A stretch of 64,000 nucleotides of DNA from Paracoccaceae bacterium. GTDB taxonomy: Bacteria; Pseudomonadota; Alphaproteobacteria; Rhodobacterales; Rhodobacteraceae. The stretch lies in the NCBI GenBank assembly GCA_017510335.1, contig JAFWNM010000016.1:1-64000 (forward strand), read 5' to 3'. The position numbers were made by a program, and so were the translations under genes. Shown here piece by piece: positions 26,947-35,399 of the stretch (position 1 is its first letter; each line of letters starts with the position of its first letter). Below the pieces are notes generated by a model. That model did no database searches. It worked only from the letters and a program-made list of their open reading frames with translations, and was not told where the DNA came from.

Positions 26947-28434
26947 ATGGGCTATATACTTGCGCTTGATCAGGGCACGACATCCAGCCGCGGCATAGTT
27001 TTCGATGCGCAGATGCAGATTTCCGCAATCGCGCAGGAAGAATTCCCGCAGCATTATCCTGCATCGGGCTGGGTGGAACATGATCCGTCAGACTTGTGGG
27101 CAACCACGGCCGCAACGGCGCGCGCGGCCATCGAAAAGGCGGGCCTTCACGCCAGCGATATTGCCGCCATCGGGATTACCAACCAGCGCGAAACGACGCT
27201 GATCTGGGACCGCAAAACCGGCAAGCCTATCCATAACGCCATTGTCTGGCAGGACCGCCGCACCGCTGATTTCTGCGCGCAATTGCGTGCTGACGGGCAT
27301 GAGCAAATGATAACGGCGCGCACTGGTCTTTTGGCGGACCCCTATTTTTCCGCTACCAAGGTCAAATACATTCTTGACCAAGTTGACGGGTCGCGCGACC
27401 GGGCGCGCAAGGGGGAACTGGCCTTTGGCACTGTGGACAGTTGGCTGATCTGGAACCTGACGGGCGGGCGCGTGCATGCCACAGACGCAACCAATGCCGC
27501 GCGCACCATGCTTTATGACATTCACAAGGGCCGCTGGAGTCAGACCATCTGCGGGTTGCTGGATATTCCGATGGAATTGCTGCCTGATGTGCGTGATTGC
27601 GCCGCAGATTTCGGCACCACCCGCGCCGACCTGTTCGGGCGTGAAATTCCCATTCTTGGGGTTGCGGGCGACCAGCAGGCCGCCACAATCGGGCAGGCGT
27701 GTTTTACCCCGGGCATGTTGAAATCGACCTATGGGACAGGGTGTTTTGCAGTGCTGAACACAGGCGAAACGCCGGTGGCGTCCAGCAATAAATTGCTGAC
27801 AACCATTGCTTACCAGTTGGACGGAACGCCCACCTATGCGCTGGAAGGGTCCATTTTTATTGCCGGTGCTGTCGTGCAATGGTTGCGCGACGGGATCAAG
27901 ATCATTCGCGCGGCCCCTGAAACGCAGGCCTTGGCCGAAACTGCGGACCCGTCCCAGGATCTGGTTCTTGTGCCCGCATTTGTGGGGCTTGGCGCCCCTT
28001 ATTGGAAGCCCGAGGTGCGCGGGGCCATTTTCGGACTGACGCGCAATTCCGGCCCTGCGGAATTTGCCCGCGCGGCGCTGGAATCCGTGGGCTACCAGAC
28101 CCGCGACCTGCTGGAAGCAATGCAGGCGGACTGGGCGCGCGAAGGGGCGCAGCCCGTTTTGCGCGTGGATGGCGGCATGGCAGCGAATGATTATGCCATG
28201 CAGTTTCTGTCTGACATCATCGCGGCCCCTGTTGACCGGCCCCAAGTGCTGGAAACAACTGCGCTGGGCGCGGCATGGCTGGCGGGCATGCATGCGGGCG
28301 TCTGGCCCGGCATGCAGGAATTCGCCAAGGGGTGGGCGGTGGAGCGCCAGTTTACCCCGCAAATGGAAGACGCGCCGCGCAAGGCGCGATATGATCGATG
28401 GAAGCGCGCGGTCGGGGCTGTGTTGGGCGTTTAA
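26947..28434 (+). CDS. glpK: Glycerol kinase
   Basis: FGGY-family kinase that converts glycerol to glycerol-3-phosphate, trapping the imported substrate and making the GlpD substrate and GlpR inducer. The start [16 protein letters not shown] is the phosphate-binding loop; [29 protein letters not shown] and the C-terminal [16 protein letters not shown] and [19 protein letters not shown] are diagnostic. ATG 26947 has GAAAGGA upstream and gives 495 residues. It is the last gene of the operon; no clear terminator was seen after it. Confidence 0.97.
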   Translation: MGYILALDQGTTSSRGIVFDAQMQISAIAQEEFPQHYPASGWVEHDPSDLWATTAATARAAIEKAGLHASDIAAIGITNQRETTLIWDRKTGKPIHNAIVWQDRRTADFCAQLRADGHEQMITARTGLLADPYFSATKVKYILDQVDGSRDRARKGELAFGTVDSWLIWNLTGGRVHATDATNAARTMLYDIHKGRWSQTICGLLDIPMELLPDVRDCAADFGTTRADLFGREIPILGVAGDQQAATIGQACFTPGMLKSTYGTGCFAVLNTGETPVASSNKLLTTIAYQLDGTPTYALEGSIFIAGAVVQWLRDGIKIIRAAPETQALAETADPSQDLVLVPAFVGLGAPYWKPEVRGAIFGLTRNSGPAEFARAALESVGYQTRDLLEAMQADWAREGAQPVLRVDGGMAANDYAMQFLSDIIAAPVDRPQVLETTALGAAWLAGMHAGVWPGMQEFAKGWAVERQFTPQMEDAPRKARYDRWKRAVGAVLGV

Positions 28435-28516
28435 CAGGGTGTGGGTTGCAAACGCGTGACAGCGGGGCCTTTCCTGCTAGGTTTGTGTTGTGACAAGAAC
28501 GATGACAGGAAACCCC

Positions 28517-29104
28517 ATGCGAAAACTGCAATCCCAAGGTGTTCATCATATCACCATCATAGGTGCCGACAGGCAGACGTCGATTGATTTCTGGGAAGGT
28601 GTGTTGGGCATGCCGTTCGTGTTCGACCAGCCCAATCTTGATTCGCCTGATGAAGGGCATTTGTATTTCGATCCCGGTGACGGGCGGTTGATTACCATCT
28701 TTACCAACGAGTCCCGCAAGCCCGACCCGTCGCGCACCCCTACCGGAATTGGCTGTGTGCATCATCTGGCCTTTGCGGTATCCAAGGCCACATTCAGTCA
28801 GGCCGTGGGGCGCCTTGATGAACGCGGCATTGCCCATAGCGGCGTCAAGGATCGCGGATTTATGGATTCGATCTATTTCAAGGACCCGTTGGGCCTGTTG
28901 ATCGAACTGGCCAGCTACAGGTTTGAACCACCCCAAGGGTTTACCCACGCAGATGTTTTGCTGGAAGCGCATAAAATTCGGGTGGGGCGTGGCGACTATA
29001 ATATCGCTGAAATCCACTTGGCTGACGCGATTGAACATCTGGCCACACAAGGGCGGGAGTCGTTGTCGCAAGACCGCACCGCGAAAGACCCCTATAGCCG
29101 TTAA
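28517..29104 (+). CDS. VOC-family (glyoxalase/ring-cleavage dioxygenase-like) protein
   Basis: A 195-residue vicinal-oxygen-chelate protein with two beta-alpha-beta-beta-beta modules. Likely metal ligands are visible: GVHHITIIGA, the second-module GCVHHLAFAV, and the Glu in GLLIELASYRF. The fold serves isomerases, epimerases and extradiol dioxygenases; the substrate cannot be told. It sits between the glycerol operon and the aromatic island, so it may belong to either or to neither. ATG 28517 is preferred (AGGAAA just upstream). Confidence 0.75.
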   Translation: MRKLQSQGVHHITIIGADRQTSIDFWEGVLGMPFVFDQPNLDSPDEGHLYFDPGDGRLITIFTNESRKPDPSRTPTGIGCVHHLAFAVSKATFSQAVGRLDERGIAHSGVKDRGFMDSIYFKDPLGLLIELASYRFEPPQGFTHADVLLEAHKIRVGRGDYNIAEIHLADAIEHLATQGRESLSQDRTAKDPYSR

Positions 29105-29219
29105 ACTGGCAACAGTTCAGGGTGCGCGGTCTACGGCCTTGATTTCGCACTTGGTCATTCCGCCCCCTTCACGCCAAACCACACCACAGGTTTTGCGCTT
29201 TGACGATGCGTAAGTGCGT

Positions 29220-29732
29220 TCAGCTGCGCGGATGCCGCCATATGTCCAGCGGGCCGAAATGCGGGTGCGGGTGCGTCCCTTCCAGCGTGCATCCCAGCCG
29301 CTGCGCAAGCGCTGCAGACCGATGGTTTTCCGGCGCGATCAAACTCACGGCGGTTGTCCAGCCCAGATCGTTATAGACATGCGCGCGCGTCGCAATCGCA
29401 GCTTCCGCAGCGAACCCGTGCCCTTCGGCAGACCCGTCCCATAACTGCCAGGCGATTTCAGGTTCTGGCCAACCTTCGGGAAAGAACGGCCCCGCTGCCC
29501 CAATGACCGCGCCAGTGTCCCGGCGGACCAGCACAAACACCCCGTAGCCGCGCATGGCCCAATGTCCCAGCGTGATGCAAAAACGGTTCCACGCCAGAAT
29601 TTTATCGGGCTGACCGCCGGTGAAACGCGCGCGGTCCGACATGAAATAGGCCGCAAAAAACGGAAAATCCTGCGCGTAGGGCGCGCGCAGGATCAGCCGT
29701 TCGCTGTGCAGTTCCGGGGTGCCCGTAAGCAT
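29220..29732 (-). CDS. GNAT-family N-acetyltransferase
   Basis: A 170-residue RimJ/RimL-type acetyltransferase: SERLILRAPYAQDFP at the N-terminus, GAVIGAAGPFFPEGWPEPEI and GSAEGHGFAAEAAIATRAHVY (acetyl-CoA loop), then PENHRSAALAQRLGC. The acceptor is unknown. Its ATG lies 5 bp after the aldehyde dehydrogenase stop, so it is the last member of that minus-strand transcript. Confidence 0.82.
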   Translation of the reverse strand: MLTGTPELHSERLILRAPYAQDFPFFAAYFMSDRARFTGGQPDKILAWNRFCITLGHWAMRGYGVFVLVRRDTGAVIGAAGPFFPEGWPEPEIAWQLWDGSAEGHGFAAEAAIATRAHVYNDLGWTTAVSLIAPENHRSAALAQRLGCTLEGTHPHPHFGPLDIWRHPRS

Positions 29733-29737
29733 TAACC

Positions 29738-31201
29738 CTAGCCCGCCATATGCACGGTTTTGACTTCCAGATAGTTTTCCAGCCCTTCAGGCCCACCTTC
29801 GCGGCCCATACCGGATTCGCGGTATCCGCCAAACGGATGTTTGGGGTCCACGATCAGGCCGTTCACGGTTAGACCGCCTGTGCGCATGCGCTGTGCAAAC
29901 GCGAAGGCGCGTTCGGGGTCTGCCGAATAGACCGCGCCGTTCAACCCGTAGGGCGTGGCGTTGGCCTTGCGCGCGGCGTCGTCTTCATCGGTGTAGCCAA
30001 TGACGGACACGACCGGCCCGAAGATTTCTTCCTGTGCAATTGCCATGTCGGGGGTGACATCGGTAAACACAGTCGGTTCGACATAAAACCCCTTGTCAAA
30101 CCCGCGTGGCCGCCCGCCACCACAGGCCAATGTCGCCCCGCTTGCGCGCCCGGTTGCGATATACCCTTCAACCCGTTCGCGCTGCCGGCCCATGGCCAGC
30201 GGCCCCATCTGGGTGGCTGGGTCGGCAGGGTCGCCCAGTTTCAGCGCCTGAACGGCGGGCAGGAACATGTCCAGAAATTCGCGCTTGCGCCCTTCTGGCA
30301 CCAGAAGGCGCGTCAACGAAAAGCACACCTGCCCTGTTATGGGCATGGAATAAACCATCAGGCTGGGCAATGCCTTGGCGAAATCGGCGTCTGGCAACAG
30401 CACGGCCGCGGATTTGCCGCCAAGTTCCAGTGACACCCGCGCCAGCCGGTCGGAACAGACCCGCATGATATGCTTGCCCACAGCCGTTGATCCGGTGAAG
30501 GCCACTTTCTCGACATCGCGGTGACGGATCAGGTGGTCGCCCGCCTCTCTCCCCGCGGGGACAAGGTTGAACACCCCGCGCGGCAGGCCCGCCTGTTCAA
30601 TGCATTCGGCCAGAATATAGGCTTCCAGCGGCGTTTCCGGTGACGGTTTGGCCACCATCGTGCAGCCTGCGGCCAGCCCTGCGGCAATCTTGTAAGACAG
30701 CAACACCATGGGCGCATTCCATGGCGAAATGGCCGCACAAACGCCCACGGGTTCGCGCAACACGCGCACTTCGCCCCCGTCATCGCGGCGGCGGTGGTCA
30801 ATGAATGGGTAGGTTTCGATCAGGTCCGCATAATGGTTGAACAGCGTGGCATTTTGCGGAACCAGTTTGCGCGTCAGGCTGATGGGCGCACCGACCTGCG
30901 TTGTCCATGCCCATGCAATTTCATCCAGCCGCGCAGTAATCAAACTGCCCACACGGCGCAGATAGGCCGCGCGTTCCTGTGCCGGCATGCGCGGCCACGG
31001 ACCATCATCAAAGGCACGGCGCGCGGCTGCAACGGCGCGGTCCATGTCGGCCGCGGTTGCCTCTGGGTAACTGAACAGTTTTTCTTCGGTCACCGGCGAG
31101 ATGACATCAAGCCTGCGGTCACTTTGCGGGGTTGCCCACGCGCCATCTATGAAGAAGCTGTCGGGCGCTTTTACCACGCGCCCTTTGTCCAATTTAACCA
31201 T
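29738..31201 (-). CDS. NAD(P)-dependent aldehyde dehydrogenase, aromatic island
   Basis: ALDH superfamily enzyme of 487 residues oxidising an aldehyde to the acid. Active-site features are intact: ISPWNAPMVLL, FTGSTAVGKHI for cofactor, the general base Glu259 in VSLELGGKS, and the nucleophile Cys293 in TGQVCFSLTR. It follows the metF-like gene after 45 bp in the same direction. In this context an aromatic aldehyde or formaldehyde-derived substrate is possible; the sequence alone does not say. Confidence 0.87.
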   Translation of the reverse strand: MVKLDKGRVVKAPDSFFIDGAWATPQSDRRLDVISPVTEEKLFSYPEATAADMDRAVAAARRAFDDGPWPRMPAQERAAYLRRVGSLITARLDEIAWAWTTQVGAPISLTRKLVPQNATLFNHYADLIETYPFIDHRRRDDGGEVRVLREPVGVCAAISPWNAPMVLLSYKIAAGLAAGCTMVAKPSPETPLEAYILAECIEQAGLPRGVFNLVPAGREAGDHLIRHRDVEKVAFTGSTAVGKHIMRVCSDRLARVSLELGGKSAAVLLPDADFAKALPSLMVYSMPITGQVCFSLTRLLVPEGRKREFLDMFLPAVQALKLGDPADPATQMGPLAMGRQRERVEGYIATGRASGATLACGGGRPRGFDKGFYVEPTVFTDVTPDMAIAQEEIFGPVVSVIGYTDEDDAARKANATPYGLNGAVYSADPERAFAFAQRMRTGGLTVNGLIVDPKHPFGGYRESGMGREGGPEGLENYLEVKTVHMAG

Positions 31202-31223
31202 CTGCTTTCCCCAATCGTTTCTT

Positions 31224-31241
31224 ATATACCAGCGGGTATAT
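31224..31241. promoter_or_regulatory. Dyad between the metF-like gene and the aldehyde dehydrogenase
   Basis: ATATACC and GGTATAT are separated by four bases. It may be an intercistronic hairpin, or an operator related to the TATAC motif found elsewhere in the island. Confidence 0.3.
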
Positions 31242-31246
31242 GCGCT

Positions 31247-32140
31247 TTATCCGACAACGCGGCGCAAGCGGCCTGCGTTTTGCTGTTGCGCCCATTCCGC
31301 ACAGGTTTTGATACCACCCAGCGGGAAGAAATGCACCTGATCGGGCATGTTCGCGGGTTGGCTTGTGCGTGCATCGCGCAGTTCCTGCAACATCTGGTCG
31401 GGGGTGTAGGGCACCAGAAGTTTGCTTAGGTCGCGCGCCCGTTTCTTCAGCACATTCAGCGACGGGCCAACACCGCAGGCAATGGCAAATTTAATCAAGG
31501 TTTGCAGTTTTGCCGGACCGGCCAGCCCCACATGAACGGGCAGGGTGATGTCTTGCGCGCGCAGTCGTGCGATCCAGTCGAAAACGGGCTGCCCCTCGAA
31601 TGCGAACTGGGTGATAATGGCCATATCCACGCCGGTGTCGCGCGCATAGGCTTGCTTCCAGCGCAGGGCGGCGTCGGTTTGTTCATGCCCGCCATCGGCG
31701 TCAATGTCGCGGTTGCCTTCCGGGTGGCCAGCGACATGCAGGCGGGTATAGCCCGCGTCCTGAAACGCGCCGGTTTGCAGCAAATCCATTGAGGATGCGA
31801 ACGCCCCCGCAGCTTTGGGAATACCCCCCGCCAGCACCAGCGCCTGATCAACCCCCGCTTCTGAACGATACTGGTCAATCCAGTCCTTCAGTGTGGCCAA
31901 ATCCGGGATGGACCTTGCGGGGAAATGCGGCATGACGGTGAACCCCTCGGCTTGCAGGCGGCGGGCGGTGTCGACCATTTCTGCAATCGGGGTTCCGTCG
32001 ATATGCGCGATATAGACGCGCGTGCCAGCGGGCAGCAATGCACGGAAATCCGGCACTTTGGCGGCTGTGCGTGGCATGACCTCGATCGACCAGTTGTCAA
32101 GAATATCGTCTGATGCCGGTGTTACATGATTGGTGTTCAC
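31247..32140 (-). CDS. MetF-like methylenetetrahydrofolate reductase
   Basis: A 297-residue TIM-barrel flavoprotein of the MTHFR family. It shows VYIAHIDGTPIAEMVDTARRL, FTVMPHFPAR, the central LVLAGGIPK, GHPEGNRDID and AIITQFAFEG, matching MTHFR strand motifs. In O-demethylating bacteria such enzymes run in the oxidising direction to regenerate methylene-THF from the 5-methyl-THF made by LigM; that is the inferred role here. A GTG at 32140 with GGGGAGGGGACGATA upstream is preferred to an ATG further out. A TGTATACA site lies about 95 bp upstream. Confidence 0.82.
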   Translation of the reverse strand: MNTNHVTPASDDILDNWSIEVMPRTAAKVPDFRALLPAGTRVYIAHIDGTPIAEMVDTARRLQAEGFTVMPHFPARSIPDLATLKDWIDQYRSEAGVDQALVLAGGIPKAAGAFASSMDLLQTGAFQDAGYTRLHVAGHPEGNRDIDADGGHEQTDAALRWKQAYARDTGVDMAIITQFAFEGQPVFDWIARLRAQDITLPVHVGLAGPAKLQTLIKFAIACGVGPSLNVLKKRARDLSKLLVPYTPDQMLQELRDARTSQPANMPDQVHFFPLGGIKTCAEWAQQQNAGRLRRVVG

Positions 32141-32169
32141 TATCGTCCCCTCCCCGCGAGATGCGTTGA

Positions 32170-32240
32170 TGAATACATAGATATAGGATAATAGCAATAA
32201 AAATCAATTTTTCGCCTGAAACATAAGTTTCATGTATACA
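32170..32240. promoter_or_regulatory. Operator pair upstream of the metF-like gene
   Basis: GTTTCATGTATACA at 32227-32240 contains the palindrome TGTATACA and is the same 14-mer as at 53935-53948 and (reversed) at 53865-53878. A one-mismatch copy, TGAATACA, lies at 32170-32177. The stretch is AT-rich and holds the presumed promoter. Confidence 0.65.
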
Positions 32241-32248
32241 CGCCAGTG

Positions 32249-33001
32249 TTACCCGATCACCAGCCCCAGCGCCGCAAGTTGGGGACCTTGGGCCGTATGG
32301 ACTGCAAAAATCTGCTGGACATTGGCGCGGGCCGCGCCTGTGTGTTCGCGTGCCAATGCCTCGGCGCGGGTGCCTTGGCGTGCGGTGATCGCCTCGATCA
32401 TGGCGTGGTGTTGCGCATGGGCGGGCGCAAGTGTGGATACCAGCGCTTCTATCTGTGTCTTGTAGGGCAGGAATGCTGATGGTGCAGCAAAGGGCAGGCG
32501 CACCACACGCGCGATTTCTTCTTCAAGCACCTTGCTGCCGGCCAGTCTTGCCAATGCCAGATGAAAGGCGTCATTCAGTTGGGAATAGCTGTCAAGATCC
32601 GTGTCTTCGGGGTTTGCGTGAAAGCAGGAATCCAGCTGCCCCAACAGGCATTCGATTTTCGACATATGTTCGGGGCATGGGCCGCGTTCTGCTGCCAACC
32701 GTGCGGCAGTGCCTTCCAGAACGCCGCGCAGTTCGATCATGTCCAGCACATCGGCAACGGCAAAGCTGCGCACAACAAACCCGCCGGACCTTGTGCGCAC
32801 CAAAAGCCCTTCTTCGGCCAGCCGCGACAGGGCTTCGCGCACCGGGGTGCGCGAAACGGCCAGTTCTTCGGCAAGCGACACTTCATACAGGCGCGTTCCG
32901 CCGGGATAATCCCCGTTCAGGATTCGCTGGCGCAGGGCGATCTGCGCGCGCAGGGCGTGCGTGCGCGCGCCTTGCCGGTTTGACACTGTGCCATCCATCA
33001 C
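32249..33001 (-). CDS. GntR-family (FCD) regulator 1 of the aromatic island
   Basis: A 250-residue FadR-type regulator. The winged helix LRQRILNGDYPGGTRLYEVS then LAEELAVSRTPVREALSRLA is canonical, and an all-helical FCD ligand domain follows from LRGVLEGTAARLAAERG with metal-site histidines in NDAFHLALARL and PAHAQHHAMIEAI. It is a close paralogue of the regulator at 53960-54691. The metF-like gene lies downstream with the TGTATACA palindrome between them. An aromatic acid or its breakdown product is the probable effector. Confidence 0.88.
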   Translation of the reverse strand: MMDGTVSNRQGARTHALRAQIALRQRILNGDYPGGTRLYEVSLAEELAVSRTPVREALSRLAEEGLLVRTRSGGFVVRSFAVADVLDMIELRGVLEGTAARLAAERGPCPEHMSKIECLLGQLDSCFHANPEDTDLDSYSQLNDAFHLALARLAGSKVLEEEIARVVRLPFAAPSAFLPYKTQIEALVSTLAPAHAQHHAMIEAITARQGTRAEALAREHTGAARANVQQIFAVHTAQGPQLAALGLVIG

Positions 33002-33028
33002 GACCCCCTTTACCGGCTGGCGGTGAAC

Positions 33029-34573
33029 TTAGTCCTCTTGCTCGCGCCTGCGGCGGCGTGTGTCGTCATAGCGAATATCATCATGCACCCGTTCCAGCAG
33101 GCGGTTCAGGCCCGGTGCGTGGATGGTCTGTTCCAGAACTGATTCCAGTGCCTGCAACACAGCCCCGCGCGACCCTTCGACGGACCCCACTTGCGTGACG
33201 TTGATATTGCCGATCTTCTCAGCGGGCTTGACCATTTCCGCCACGATTTTGGGCATGGCTTCCAGTCGCGCCATCTCGGCCTCATGGGCGAGAGATTCCG
33301 GTGATCTGCTGTTTTCGGCCCTGATGCGCGCTTCCAGTGCTGTGGTTTCGGCGTGGCGCTGTTTCAGATGGGCCTGTGCGTCCAGATCTGCGGTTTCCAG
33401 CCTGTCGGCTGCGGTTTTGCGATTGGCGGCGGCCGCAATCTCGCTGCGGCGCGCTGCGGCCTCTGCCTCTGCCTCGGCGGCGATCAGCGACAACACACGG
33501 CGGCGATGGGCTTCGGCCTCGGCGCGGGCGGTTTCGACGGCTTCTTGCGCACGCACAGCATCCGCGCGCGCAAGATCGGCTTGGGCCATGGCGTGGCTTT
33601 CTTCCTGGCTTTTGTTGGCGACCATCACCGCGCGGTCCTGTTCTGCGATTTCCAGTGCGCGGGCGCGGGTGATTTCAGCTTCGCGGATGGCTTGTTCGCG
33701 GGCAATATCGGCGGCGCGAATGCCCTGTTCCATGTGAATTCGTGCTTCTGCGGCAGCGCGTTCGGCGTCTGCTTTCGCGCGGGCGACTTCTGCGATCTGG
33801 GCGGACATCAGCGCTTCGACCTGCTGGGCCTGTGCAATTTCGGCACGGCGTTCTTCCAGATCAATGTCCAGTTGGCGGCGGGCGGCTTCCATGGCGGCGC
33901 GGCGCACACTGACCTGGGTTTCGCCCTCAATCTCGGCGCGGTCGCGTTTGGACTGGGCGATCACTTGCGTCAGTTTGCGCAAACCTTCGGCGTTGAAGGC
34001 ATTGTTTTCGTCCAGCGCCGCAAAAGGTGTCTGGTCCAGTGCAGTCAGGGCAACCGCGTCCAGTTGCAGGCCATAACGGGTGACATGCGGGGCAATGGCA
34101 TCACGAATGGCACTTGCGAATTCGGCACGCGCTTCGTGCAGGTCGTCCATACTGGACCGCGCCGCCACAGCGCGCATGGCGTCAATGAACATACCTTCGA
34201 CAAGGGCGCGCAATTCTTCGGGCTGGAAGCTGCGGCGGCCAAGGGCCTGCGCCGCGCGGGCCACAGCGGCATCTTCGGGGGGAACCGACAAATAGAATTC
34301 CGCGCCCACATCAATGCGCAACCTGTCGCGGGTAATCAGGGCATGTTCGCCCGTGCGCTGCACATCCAGCCGGATGGACTGCATATTGACGCGCGCCACT
34401 TCGTGAAACCATGGCAGCGACAGCACGCCCCCTTCGATTACCACGCGCCGCCCGCCAATGCCGGTGCGCACCAGACTGACCGCGTTGCTGGCGCGTTCAT
34501 AGAAAGCAGCGGCCAGCGCCACCAGCGCGGCCACCACCACGATCAGTACGATGATCCAGAAAATAGTTGTCAT
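33029..34573 (-). CDS. Flotillin-like SPFH/band-7 membrane protein
   Basis: A 514-residue protein with one N-terminal membrane segment (FWIIVLIVVVAALVALAAAF), a band-7 domain over about residues 25-190, and a long Ala/Glu/Arg-rich coiled coil (about 210-430). That is the layout of flotillins of the YqiK type, which organise membrane microdomains. Flotillins are not usually part of aromatic operons; here it lies between the SDR gene and a GntR gene, all on the minus strand. It may help transporter assembly or solvent stress tolerance; this is speculation. Confidence 0.85.
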   Translation of the reverse strand: MTTIFWIIVLIVVVAALVALAAAFYERASNAVSLVRTGIGGRRVVIEGGVLSLPWFHEVARVNMQSIRLDVQRTGEHALITRDRLRIDVGAEFYLSVPPEDAAVARAAQALGRRSFQPEELRALVEGMFIDAMRAVAARSSMDDLHEARAEFASAIRDAIAPHVTRYGLQLDAVALTALDQTPFAALDENNAFNAEGLRKLTQVIAQSKRDRAEIEGETQVSVRRAAMEAARRQLDIDLEERRAEIAQAQQVEALMSAQIAEVARAKADAERAAAEARIHMEQGIRAADIAREQAIREAEITRARALEIAEQDRAVMVANKSQEESHAMAQADLARADAVRAQEAVETARAEAEAHRRRVLSLIAAEAEAEAAARRSEIAAAANRKTAADRLETADLDAQAHLKQRHAETTALEARIRAENSRSPESLAHEAEMARLEAMPKIVAEMVKPAEKIGNINVTQVGSVEGSRGAVLQALESVLEQTIHAPGLNRLLERVHDDIRYDDTRRRRREQED

Positions 34574-34606
34574 CCTCTTGGTCCTCTCTCGCCAGCGTCG
34601 CTTCTG

Positions 34607-35398
34607 TCAAAGCCCGTCCAGGCTGGTCATTATTCGGGCACAAAGCCCCCCGTCTGCGGCCAGATTGGCCCCTGCCAGTCCCTGTGACAGGTCCGACAGC
34701 AGAAATAGTGCCGCGCGTGCGGCGGTGTCCGTGCCTGATGCGGCATCCTGCCCGCCTTCGGCCACGATATCGGGCGGCAAGCGCCCGTCATGGCTGGCAG
34801 GGGTCAACGCGTTCAACCGGATGTTGCGGTCTGCCCAGCGGTTGCGCTGCGCCATAACCCACGCCTGCATGGCCCAGCCCGCTGTGCGGTCCGCGCGGTC
34901 GGGTTCGGCCAGAAGGCCCCAACGCGCGACAAACCCGCCCAGATCATCCCAGCGTAGCGCCATTGCAGCGCGCGTTTCGCCAAGTTTGGCGTGCCATGTC
35001 GAATGCGGCGGCGCAGCGCAGGCCAGCACGGCGGCCCCATGGGCCAGTTTGGGGGCAAGGGCCTGTGCCAGATGTCGCGGTGCCAGAAGCCTGCGCGCCA
35101 ATACCTGTTCAGGGCCGCCGGTTCCCGGATCGGCCAGAAGGGCCAGCGCGTCGATATCATCAGGCAAGGCTGCCGCTGCCGCATCAAGCGCGGCTGGATC
35201 GTGCAGGTCTGTATGATAAAGCGCGGCCAGCCCGTCAAACAGCTTGCGATCATCCACGCCCAGCACTTCGGCACCGGCGCATTCGGCGTGCAAGGCCACG
35301 GCCCGCCCCAAACCACTGCCAGAGCCAAGCACGACAACACGCTTGCCCGCAAGCAGCAGGGGCGGCACCATGGCAAGGCTGGATGACAGGTCTGCCAT
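34607..35398 (-). CDS. SDR-fold protein lacking the catalytic Tyr-Lys pair
   Basis: A 263-residue protein with a Rossmann fold: GSGSGLG at 25-31 is the GxxxGxG dinucleotide loop, and the later NIRLNALTP and a glycine-rich end match classical SDRs. The YxxxK motif is absent: the aligned stretch reads AGWAMQAW (about 173-180). It may bind a nucleotide without SDR-type redox chemistry, or use another mechanism. It starts 1 bp after the aldehyde dehydrogenase stop and belongs to the long minus-strand ABC operon. Confidence 0.72.
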   Translation of the reverse strand: MADLSSSLAMVPPLLLAGKRVVVLGSGSGLGRAVALHAECAGAEVLGVDDRKLFDGLAALYHTDLHDPAALDAAAAALPDDIDALALLADPGTGGPEQVLARRLLAPRHLAQALAPKLAHGAAVLACAAPPHSTWHAKLGETRAAMALRWDDLGGFVARWGLLAEPDRADRTAGWAMQAWVMAQRNRWADRNIRLNALTPASHDGRLPPDIVAEGGQDAASGTDTAARAALFLLSDLSQGLAGANLAADGGLCARIMTSLDGL

Positions 35399-35399
35399 A

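Noticed and set aside
29117-29219. Short minus-strand reading frame ending MTKCEIKAVDRAP
   Set aside because: Too short and family unknown; the longer frame overlaps the acetyltransferase gene. Not supported as a gene.
33353-34687. 444-residue plus-strand frame opposite the flotillin gene
   Set aside because: Created by the Ala-rich coiled coil on the other strand.
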